NCBI RefSeq assembly: GCF_014197205.1
Contig: NZ_JACIFD010000009.1
Coordinates: 19,008-83,007 of the forward strand
DNA from: Canibacter oris
Lineage (GTDB): Bacteria > Actinomycetota > Actinomycetes > Actinomycetales > Microbacteriaceae
Direction of reading: 5' to 3'
Length of the DNA: 64,000 bases
The notes beneath the pieces were generated by a model. That model was not told the origin of the DNA. It was given only the letters and a program-made list of their open reading frames with translations, and ran no database searches. Made by a program: the position numbers and the translations under genes. Positions 57,946-64,000 of the stretch are shown piece by piece. Position 1 is the first letter of the stretch; each line of letters opens with the position of its first letter.

Positions 57946-58986
57946 ATGATTCCTCTTGGCCCGGTTGTGGCGCGGCAGCAGGTTGCGGCTTCGCGTGAGA
58001 CAGTTTGGCATTTTATTGTTGACGAAGCGCGGCGGAGCGAGTGGTTCGCCGGGTTGCAGTTTGGTGCGGCGCGTGCAGCTGTGGTCAGTACGGGAGACAA
58101 GCAGGGCGTTTTAGACGTGTTTATCCGTGGGCATGTGTTGGGCTTTAAGTGGGCTGAGGCGGAGCAGCTGCCCACCTCTGTGATTTTGACTTTGCGCACT
58201 GTGAGCTCTGGCACACTAGTGACAGTTACTGAGACTGGTTTCGATGCGTTGCGTGAGGGTGCTGCAGCTGCAGCTGCGGCGCAGCAGCAGTGGAACCAGG
58301 CGCTACAGACTTTAGCCGCCGCTGATTTTTCGGAGGTGGCAGTGCCGGAGCTGTATGCGGAGCACGAGGCAGCGTTGGCTGCTGCTGCGGAGGCGGATCA
58401 ATCAGTCGCAGTGTCAGCCGCTGAGCAAGATGAAACTGCGCAGAGCGTAGAGCCAGGGCTGAGTGCAGCGGTTGCGCCGGATGCGGATTCTGCTTTAAGC
58501 ATAGAGTCTGCGCTTCCTGGCAACCCTGTGCCTGATACTGAAGCACAAGAAACATTGCTGCCAGATTTTGATGAGCCTCAGGAAAAGCCACTGCCCGAGC
58601 TAGGAGAGGCACCGCGAGAGCCACAGCCAGTCATTGGCGATGCAGCAGGGGAGCTGCAATCAGAGTTAGCCGAGGTGGCAGATATCCCGTTGCCTGACTT
58701 CGATGAGTCTGATGAAACGGTTTTGTCTGACATGGATGAGGTCGCGGCAGTGTCACTGCCCGAGTCTGAACAGGTAGAAGAAGCTCAGTTGTTAGCAGCG
58801 GAGCCGGATTTCGCTGCGCCGGCGGCTGCACCTGCGACAGCAGAACAAGACGCTTTCGCCGAGCTTTTCGGGGAGTCTTTCGTCACTGGCGGTCCGGCTG
58901 CAGCCCCAGAGCAACAGCAAGGGAAGCCAGATCCAACTTTACAAAAACAGCGAGACTTGCCAAAACGTAAATGGTGGCAGCTGTAA
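57946..58986 (+). CDS. SRPBCC-domain protein with long acidic tail
   Basis: 346 residues from ATG 57946 behind AAGGAGC. The first ~115 residues look like a START/SRPBCC ligand-binding fold (VAASRETVWHFIVDEARRSEWFAG ... LVTVTETGFDALREG). Then ~200 acidic, disordered residues with the repeated motif LPDFDE or LPELGE, and a basic Trp-rich end (PKRKWWQL). No family for the tail is recognised. Divergent from purC. Ends beside a small bidirectional hairpin. Confidence 0.7.
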   Translation: MIPLGPVVARQQVAASRETVWHFIVDEARRSEWFAGLQFGAARAAVVSTGDKQGVLDVFIRGHVLGFKWAEAEQLPTSVILTLRTVSSGTLVTVTETGFDALREGAAAAAAAQQQWNQALQTLAAADFSEVAVPELYAEHEAALAAAAEADQSVAVSAAEQDETAQSVEPGLSAAVAPDADSALSIESALPGNPVPDTEAQETLLPDFDEPQEKPLPELGEAPREPQPVIGDAAGELQSELAEVADIPLPDFDESDETVLSDMDEVAAVSLPESEQVEEAQLLAAEPDFAAPAAAPATAEQDAFAELFGESFVTGGPAAAPEQQQGKPDPTLQKQRDLPKRKWWQL

Positions 58987-59031
58987 CCACGAGCCTAAGC
59001 TCGCCGGATAGCGCGGCACGGGATTATAAAT

Positions 59032-59062
59032 GTGGCCCGGTCTGAAACAACAGGCCGGGCCA
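59032..59062. terminator. hairpin between convergent genes
   Basis: GTGGCCCGG pairs with CCGGGCCAC. It lies between the SRPBCC gene and purD ends. A/T runs beside it are short. Confidence 0.65.
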
Positions 59063-59077
59063 CAAAAGTTTGCGCTG

Positions 59078-60322
59078 TTAACCGCGTGCAGCAATATCGG
59101 TGCGGTACTGGCTGCCCGGCAGTTTGATGTAGCGCAGTGCCGCGTAAGCAACCTTTCGGGCCGCAGCCACATCTGCCCCGCGCCCGACTGCTCCTAGCAC
59201 CCGGCCTCCTGTGGCGGTCCACACACCATGCTCATCTTGCTTAGTAGCCGCGTGCACCAGGTGCGCCCCTGGCACAGCAGCCGCAGCATCAAGTCCGGTG
59301 AGCTCGCCGCCCAGGGTCACCTCGCCCGGGTATCCTTCACTCGCTAGCACCACGATGACCGCTGCTTCGTCATAAAACTCTGGATCAGGCAATTCGCCCA
59401 GGGTGCCGTTGGCGCTCGCCAGCAGGTAAGCGCTGAGCGGGCTTTTCAAGCGGGTCAGAACCACCTGGGTTTCAGGATCGCCAAACCGGGCGTTGAACTC
59501 AATCACGCGGATGCCCTGTGCCGTCACAATTAGGCCGCAGTACAGCAAGCCCTGGAACTTGGCGCCCTGCGCCGCCAACTGGTCGATAGTGGGCTGCGCC
59601 ACAGTGCGGGTTACTTCGGCGACAAAATCGCTCGGCAGCCAGTTGAGGGGGCTGTAAGCACCCATGCCACCGGTGTTAGGGCCCTCGTCATTATCAAAAA
59701 TTCGCTTAAAATCTTGCGCCGGAGTCAGCGGGCGCACCGTCTCACCGTCAGAGAAGAAGAACAGTGACACCTCGCGGCCATCGAGAAATTCCTCCACCAG
59801 CACCTCGCCGTGCGGAGCCCAGGTTGCGATGTGCGCCACCGCAGCATCATAATCGCTGGTGACCAGGACGCCCTTGCCCGCGGCTAGCCCGTCAGCTTTG
59901 ATGACGTATGGCGCGCCGAACTCATTCAGTACCTGCTCCGCAGACTCCACCGTGACAGGAATTGCGCGACCGGTTGGCACCCCGGCCCGCTCCATAACAT
60001 CTTTTGCGAAGGCCTTCGAGCCCTCCAGCTGAGCTGCCTCCTGATTCGGGCCGAAAACTGCAAAACCGGCAGCGCGCAGCGGATCAGCAACGCCGGCAAC
60101 CAGCGGAGCCTCCGGGCCGATTACCACCAGGTCATACCCCCCAGCGGATACGAACTCGGTAACCGCAGCGGGGTTGGTGTAGTCAAGCGTGGTGACGGTT
60201 GCGCCGGAAGCAGCAATGCCGCTGTTGCCGGGTGCGCAAACGATCTCGTGGCTATTTTCGCTCAGCAGGGACAAAACAATAGCGTGCTCGCGAGCACCGG
60301 AACCAAGAACTAGAATTTTCAC
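59078..60322 (-). CDS. purD: phosphoribosylamine--glycine ligase
   Basis: 414 residues, ATP-grasp enzyme adding glycine to phosphoribosylamine. [15 protein letters not shown], the [15 protein letters not shown] and FNARFGDPE motifs are present. GTG start lies exactly six bases after a TAGAGT box, a leaderless start. Other purine genes are near on the same strand but do not form one operon. Confidence 0.96.
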   Translation of the reverse strand: MKILVLGSGAREHAIVLSLLSENSHEIVCAPGNSGIAASGATVTTLDYTNPAAVTEFVSAGGYDLVVIGPEAPLVAGVADPLRAAGFAVFGPNQEAAQLEGSKAFAKDVMERAGVPTGRAIPVTVESAEQVLNEFGAPYVIKADGLAAGKGVLVTSDYDAAVAHIATWAPHGEVLVEEFLDGREVSLFFFSDGETVRPLTPAQDFKRIFDNDEGPNTGGMGAYSPLNWLPSDFVAEVTRTVAQPTIDQLAAQGAKFQGLLYCGLIVTAQGIRVIEFNARFGDPETQVVLTRLKSPLSAYLLASANGTLGELPDPEFYDEAAVIVVLASEGYPGEVTLGGELTGLDAAAAVPGAHLVHAATKQDEHGVWTATGGRVLGAVGRGADVAAARKVAYAALRYIKLPGSQYRTDIAARG

Positions 60323-60328
60323 ACTTCA

Positions 60329-60334
60329 ACTCTA
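60329..60334 (-). promoter_or_regulatory. -10 box of purD, leaderless start
   Basis: TAGAGT on the minus strand, six bases before GTG 60322. Confidence 0.55.
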
Positions 60335-60407
60335 GCGGAGAAAAGCCGTCGTGCGACAGAGCACGGAATTGTTATCACGGTCTGCGGGCTGGGGCGGAGC
60401 TGCTTGC

Positions 60408-60413
60408 TAAGCT
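60408..60413 (+). promoter_or_regulatory. -10 box of SCP-like gene
   Basis: TAAGCT six bases before ATG 60420; the same hexamer and spacing precede the helicase-like gene at 14883. Confidence 0.45.
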
Positions 60414-60419
60414 GGTGCT

Positions 60420-60809
60420 ATGGCAGTGCGACGTAAAATTGACTCCGCCCATGGGCTTGCTGCAGCACGAGAGCTGGCAGTCCAGTTAGCAACCGATCCT
60501 GAGTTGACGGCGGCTGAGTCTGCCCAGGTGGCACTTGCCACTAGGTTTCTACTTGAAGAGCTTAGCGCGCTTGTGCCTGGGCGCAGCGTTGAGGTGCGGG
60601 TGCCGCCGTGGGGTGCGGTGCAGTGCATTGCAGGGGTGGATCACACCCGCGGCACTCCTCCAAACGTGGTCGAGATGGCTCCCGCGGTGTGGCTGCGGTT
60701 GGCAGTTGGATACACAGTGTGGGAGCAGGAAGTAGCTGCTGGCACAGTTACCGCGAGCGGCACCAGGGCTGACTTAAGTGCGGTGCTGCCGCTTTTGCGC
60801 CTGGTGTAG
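60420..60809 (+). CDS. sterol-carrier family protein
   Basis: 129 residues. Small SCP-like domain ([41 protein letters not shown]) known from actinobacteria beside purF/purM, as Rv0807 in M. tuberculosis. The ligand and the reason for the purine neighbourhood are unknown. Divergent from purD; leaderless-type start. Confidence 0.82.
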   Translation: MAVRRKIDSAHGLAAARELAVQLATDPELTAAESAQVALATRFLLEELSALVPGRSVEVRVPPWGAVQCIAGVDHTRGTPPNVVEMAPAVWLRLAVGYTVWEQEVAAGTVTASGTRADLSAVLPLLRLV

Positions 60810-60939
60810 CCACTTGCATGCCGATGTGGCTATCCGCACTGGGGGAGCAGCCAGCCGGCGGAGAAGTGCGTGCAGGTGGTGTAGTCGACAGCTTGTGGAA
60901 AATTCGCGCGGGGTTAAATAGTGAGATAATTAAAACACT

Positions 60940-61236
60940 ATGACTGAACGCCAAGAAATTAAACGTGAAGAGACGGTGCGGGTTGAGCGCACCGTGAAGA
61001 TTAACCGCTTGCTGCTTTTGGGCGCCGGCCTCGGTGCGGTGCTTGCGGTGCTCATCACGGTGCTGTTTCCAGTGGTTCCTGAGGGGTTCTACACGCTCGG
61101 GCAGATTGCCGGATTCATGGCGATTATCGGCGCTGCGCTGGGCCTTTTGGCGGGAGCGTTGCTGGCGCTGGTGTTGACGCGGCTTGCGAAAAAACGTAGC
61201 GGCACCGCAACTGCGGTGCGGGCTGAGGTGAAGTAA
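60940..61236 (+). CDS. hypothetical small membrane protein
   Basis: 98 residues. Charged N-terminus (MTERQEIKREETVRVERTVK) then two membrane helices (about 24-47 and 58-82) and a basic tail. Common small actinobacterial protein, function unknown. Confidence 0.7.
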   Translation: MTERQEIKREETVRVERTVKINRLLLLGAGLGAVLAVLITVLFPVVPEGFYTLGQIAGFMAIIGAALGLLAGALLALVLTRLAKKRSGTATAVRAEVK

Positions 61237-61314
61237 GCCGCAAAACACACGGCTGTTACCAAGCCTGGTGGGGTAGAATTTCAGTCAGTTTATTTTGAAC
61301 GGAGCGTGTCAGAT

Positions 61315-61629
61315 ATGTTTGGAAACTTAAGCGGTGCCCACCTGCTCATTTTGTTGCTGGTGATTCTGCTGGTTTTCGGTGCCCCGAAACTGCCGGGTCT
61401 CGCTAAGAGCCTTGGGCAGTCAATGAAAATTCTGAAGAAAGAGGTGCGCGAGCTGTCTGACGACGAAAAAGCGCCGCAGCCGCTGGCAAGCCCCGAGCCG
61501 CCTGCCGCACCGCAGCCACCTGCCGCACCACAGCCGCCGGTTGTGCCACAGGCACCGTCAGCGCCAGAGCCGCAGCAGGCCAACCCCGCTCCGGCGACCG
61601 GCCAGCAGTCGCAAAACCCGGCTGCCTAG
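61315..61629 (+). CDS. tatA: Sec-independent translocase TatA
   Basis: 104 residues from ATG 61315; GTG 61306 is too close to the GGAG. One membrane helix (about 7-22), the FGAPKLPGLAKSLGQSMKILKKEV amphipathic helix with conserved Phe-Gly and then a Pro/Ala/Gln-rich tail. Forms the pore of twin-arginine export with TatC, which is not in the window. Confidence 0.9.
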   Translation: MFGNLSGAHLLILLLVILLVFGAPKLPGLAKSLGQSMKILKKEVRELSDDEKAPQPLASPEPPAAPQPPAAPQPPVVPQAPSAPEPQQANPAPATGQQSQNPAA

Positions 61630-61643
61630 CCACATAAGCCTTT

Positions 61644-61685
61644 AAAGACCGCGCAGAGCTGTTGAACTGCGCGGTCTTTGTTTTG
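61644..61685 (+). terminator. terminator of tatA
   Basis: AAAGACCGCGCAG pairs with CTGCGCGGTCTTT, followed by GTTTTG. The ~160 bases after it up to the next gene show nothing clear. Confidence 0.92.
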
Positions 61686-61848
61686 CGCTTTGCGGTGCCC
61701 TGCGGGCGAGCTTGGCCCGAATTGGTGCGGCTGCGGGCAATGCGTTGCCGGGGGTTGCGTGTACGCGGGTGCATACGCTTTGCGTCAATGCGTGTGCGGG
61801 GGCAAAGACCCAGTACTGGCAGCTCGGTAGTGAGAGTCGCAGCAGGTG

Positions 61849-62397
61849 CTAAAGAGCCACAAAATCCGGGTGTGGTTCTAGCTCCAAAACCGGTCCGGCG
61901 GGCACCGGGTCAGTTGCCAGACGGCCATAGGTTAAGACATCGTACCGGATTCCGGAGATTAAGAATTTTTCGCGCTCCAAGCCTTCTTGCACAAACCCAG
62001 CTGCTACCGCGACTCTACCGGACGCCGGGTTGTTAGCCCGATGCCCTAATTCCAGCCGATAGAAACCGCCTGTGGTGAGGGCCCAGTTCGCCAGCGTTCT
62101 GGCGCTGGCAGATGTGATGCCCTGCCCCCGGTAGGGCGCGGCAATCCAATACCAGCACCAGCCGAGTTTATTTTCCGGATCTGCAGACAGTGCCACGACC
62201 CCCACCAGTTCAGTGTCCGTGGCAATAGCAAAGGCCGTGGGGTTGGCGGCTAGATGGGCGGCGTAGGTGGTTGCGGTGGCGTGATCCACCACATCGCCTT
62301 GCCTGCTCATCTCCGGATCTTTAAAAGCCGCGAGTATGGCCGGGGCGTCAGATTCTCGCACCGGGCGGAGATGAAAAGCTGCAAGTTCTGAAGACAT
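61849..62397 (-). CDS. GNAT acetyltransferase (RimJ/RimL type)
   Basis: 182 residues. FHLRPVRESDAPAILAAF start, CoA-binding motif YRGQGITSASARTLANWA (Q/RxxGxA-like), and ANNPASGRVAVAAGFVQEGLERE. Acetylates an amino group, target unknown. It starts right after the purF stop (TAAATG), so it is translated from the purF message. Confidence 0.88.
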   Translation of the reverse strand: MSSELAAFHLRPVRESDAPAILAAFKDPEMSRQGDVVDHATATTYAAHLAANPTAFAIATDTELVGVVALSADPENKLGWCWYWIAAPYRGQGITSASARTLANWALTTGGFYRLELGHRANNPASGRVAVAAGFVQEGLEREKFLISGIRYDVLTYGRLATDPVPAGPVLELEPHPDFVAL

Positions 62398-63861
62398 TTA
62401 GCTCCTCTGATTCTGTTCGAGCCAGGACAGGTACTCTGAGGTGATGTTGCCGGCAAGATATTCTCCGGTGAAGCAGCTGACCTCTAGCTCCTTAACCGCG
62501 TCTTGCCCCGTGAGAATTGCCCGACACATCCCTTCAACCGTCTGATAGACAACAGCATCGGCGCCGATTGCTGCAGCAACCTCAGCCGCGGTCTTACTGT
62601 GGGCAATTAACTCGTTGGTGGTTGGCATATTCAAGCCATAAACGTGAGCAGCGATAACCGGTGGCGCCGCGGAAGCAAAAATCACCTTTTTCGCCCCGGC
62701 GCTGCGGGCCATATCTACAATCTCCTTGGAGGTGGTGCCGCGCACGATAGAATCATCAACCAGTAGCACGGTCTTGCCCTTGAACTCGGTGCTCATCGCA
62801 TTGAGTTTCTGGCGCACGCTCTTCTTGCGCACCGCCTGGCCAGGCATGATAAAGGTGCGGCCCACATAACGGTTCTTGAAGAAGCCTTCCCGGAACGGCA
62901 GCCCCAGGGTGTGCGCAAGCTGCATTGCGCTTGGGCGAGAAGAGTCAGGAATCGGCATCACCACGTCGATTTCGTTAAGGTCGCAGTGTTTCTGCACCTC
63001 CTCTGCGAGTACCTCACCGAGTCGCAGTCGGGCATCGTAAACCCCGATGCCGTCTATCGTAGAATCTGGACGAGCTAAATAAACATATTCGAACGCGCAA
63101 GGCATAAAGTTAGTTTCGTTGGTGCAGCACTGCTGTGAATGCAGCACGCCGTCTGCGGTGATAAAAATCGCCTCGCCCGGGCGGACGTCGCGAATAATTT
63201 CGTAGCCGCCGGATTCGAGCACTAGTGATTCAGACGCAACAACCCACTCATCTTTGCCGGTCGTTGCAGTGCGACGACCTAAAACCAGCGGGCGGATGCC
63301 GTGTGGGTCACGGAACGCCAGCAAACCATGCCCGGCAATCAGGGCAATCGCGGCGTAAGAGCCCTCAACTCGCTCGTGCAGCTGTGTGACCGCGGCAAAA
63401 ATCATCTCCGGAGTGAGATCAGCATCAGTCGCGGTGCGCTGCAGCTCATTGGCGAGAACATTAAGCAACAGCTCAGTGTCGCTGGAGGTGTTGAGGTGGC
63501 GGCGATCCACCCCTCGCAAAGTTTCTGTGAGCTCCCGGGTGTTAGTGAGATTACCGTTGTGTACGAGAATAATGCCGTACGGCGCATTGACATAAAATGG
63601 TTGCACCTCTTGCTCTTTGTTGGCTGCGCCGCGAGTCGCGTAGCGTACGTGTCCGAGCCCCATATTGCCTAGCAGCGACCGCATATCACGGGTGCGATAT
63701 GCTTCGCGTACCTGCCCTTTAACCTTCACAGTGTGAAACATTGTGCCCTCGGCTGTGGCAATGCCTGTGGAATCTTGGCCGCGGTGCTGTAGTAGCAGCA
63801 GTGCATCATAAATTTGTTGATTAACCGGTTCGGTTGCAACCATTCCTACGATGCCGCACAT
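62398..63861 (-). CDS. purF: amidophosphoribosyltransferase
   Basis: 487 residues. First committed step of purine synthesis, making phosphoribosylamine from PRPP and glutamine. Nucleophile Cys2 directly after Met (no propeptide), glutaminase domain (QHRGQDSTGIAT), PRPP loop LLVDDSIVRGTTSKEIV. Of the four cysteines that bind a 4Fe-4S cluster in the B. subtilis enzyme, MPCAFEYVY keeps one and SCFTGEY another, but the CxxC pair is broken (ExxC), so the cluster is probably missing. AGGAGAG before the ATG. Operon with GNAT gene; purM appears divergent. Confidence 0.96.
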   Translation of the reverse strand: MCGIVGMVATEPVNQQIYDALLLLQHRGQDSTGIATAEGTMFHTVKVKGQVREAYRTRDMRSLLGNMGLGHVRYATRGAANKEQEVQPFYVNAPYGIILVHNGNLTNTRELTETLRGVDRRHLNTSSDTELLLNVLANELQRTATDADLTPEMIFAAVTQLHERVEGSYAAIALIAGHGLLAFRDPHGIRPLVLGRRTATTGKDEWVVASESLVLESGGYEIIRDVRPGEAIFITADGVLHSQQCCTNETNFMPCAFEYVYLARPDSTIDGIGVYDARLRLGEVLAEEVQKHCDLNEIDVVMPIPDSSRPSAMQLAHTLGLPFREGFFKNRYVGRTFIMPGQAVRKKSVRQKLNAMSTEFKGKTVLLVDDSIVRGTTSKEIVDMARSAGAKKVIFASAAPPVIAAHVYGLNMPTTNELIAHSKTAAEVAAAIGADAVVYQTVEGMCRAILTGQDAVKELEVSCFTGEYLAGNITSEYLSWLEQNQRS

Positions 63862-63958
63862 ATGTTAGCTCTCCTATAAGCAAATATTGAGGAAAATATT
63901 GTGTTCACCACAGTCGGAATTATGGCGACAGCGGTAACCACACCCTTCTAGTTTCGCA

Positions 63959-63964
63959 TAGAAT
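63959..63964 (+). promoter_or_regulatory. -10 box, leaderless start of purM
   Basis: TAGAAT followed by six bases (TAAGGT) and GTG 63971. Confidence 0.5.
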
Positions 63965-63970
63965 TAAGGT

Positions 63971-64000
63971 GTGAGCGAAAAATCAGCGTATGCAATTTCC
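63971..64000 (+). CDS. purM: probable start of purM, cut by window edge
   Basis: Ten codons read MSEKSAYAIS, which resembles the N-terminus of AIR synthetase of actinobacteria (MxEKxxYA). purM normally neighbours purF. Too short for certainty; orientation away from purF is unusual, since the two are often on one strand. Confidence 0.4.
   Translation, partial: MSEKSAYAIS

Noticed and set aside
57867..58214. 116-codon N-terminal extension of purC
   Set aside because: Antisense to the SRPBCC gene and not PurC-like; known PurC length fits GTG 57866.

Overview
The window looks like a chromosomal segment of an actinobacterium of the order Mycobacteriales (Corynebacterium/Mycobacterium relatives), probably with a compacted genome. 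Three things point there. The 23S rRNA carries an extra stretch at the place of the actinobacterial helix-54 insertion. Actinobacterial families are present: acyl-CoA carboxylase epsilon subunit, DUF4244 pilin, the TadE-like proteins of the Tad cluster, and the small sterol-carrier-like protein beside purF. The gene order dnaX-recR-lysC-asd ... ponA2/metallophosphoesterase ... DUF4177-RidA ... tad-topA-tmk follows the mycobacterial order with many intervening genes missing. The genus cannot be fixed from the sequence alone.

Layout. 1-3942: end of 16S, 23S, 5S and an rRNA terminator. 4.1-6.3 kb: an AztD-like zinc metallochaperone behind a Zur-like palindrome, a lipoprotein, and tRNA-Arg(CCT). 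6.3-11.0 kb: a small decayed integrative element with a terminator-flanked cassette of four overlapping genes (HTH/excisionase-like, small ORF, replication-organizer-like protein with internal repeats and palindromes, small ORF), an unknown protein, a gene split by a 35-bp tandem duplication, and a tyrosine integrase lacking its N-terminus. The element abuts the last ~57 codons of a membrane protein whose partner, a bacteriocin-type ABC ATPase, is intact. 11.8-25.9 kb: hypothetical protein, CYTH protein, uracil permease, a very large DUF4011-type helicase with degenerate ATPase motifs, mscL, accE/accD, birA, PH-domain protein, orphan response regulator, and the L10 leader with rplJ-rplL. 26.0-29.9 kb: an AT-richer island of membrane and secreted proteins of unknown function around the SRP RNA gene. 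29.9-34.1 kb: DUF808, ackA, pta. 34.2-38.8 kb: dnaX-recR, lysC (with an internal start for the beta subunit), asd. 40.0-47.7 kb: metallophosphoesterase, PASTA penicillin-binding protein, DUF4177, RidA, and a minimal tad locus with a fused TadB/TadC-like protein. 47.9-51.4 kb: topA, tmk. 51.6-64.0 kb: purine genes purL, purQ, purS, purC, purD and purF, all on the minus strand and separated by small membrane or regulatory genes, a sterol-carrier-like protein, tatA, and the probable first codons of purM at the edge.

Two window-wide patterns stand out. Eight genes have a TANNNT-like -10 box ending exactly six nucleotides before the start codon, and four more have seven, as expected for leaderless transcripts. 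Strong perfect hairpins separate most transcription units. The most unusual individual items are the decayed element (35-bp frameshifting duplication, headless integrase, beheaded ABC permease, ori-like repeats inside a gene), the pseudo-helicase, the TadB-TadC fusion, and the AT-rich secreted-protein island. No CRISPR array, restriction system or complete prophage was seen.
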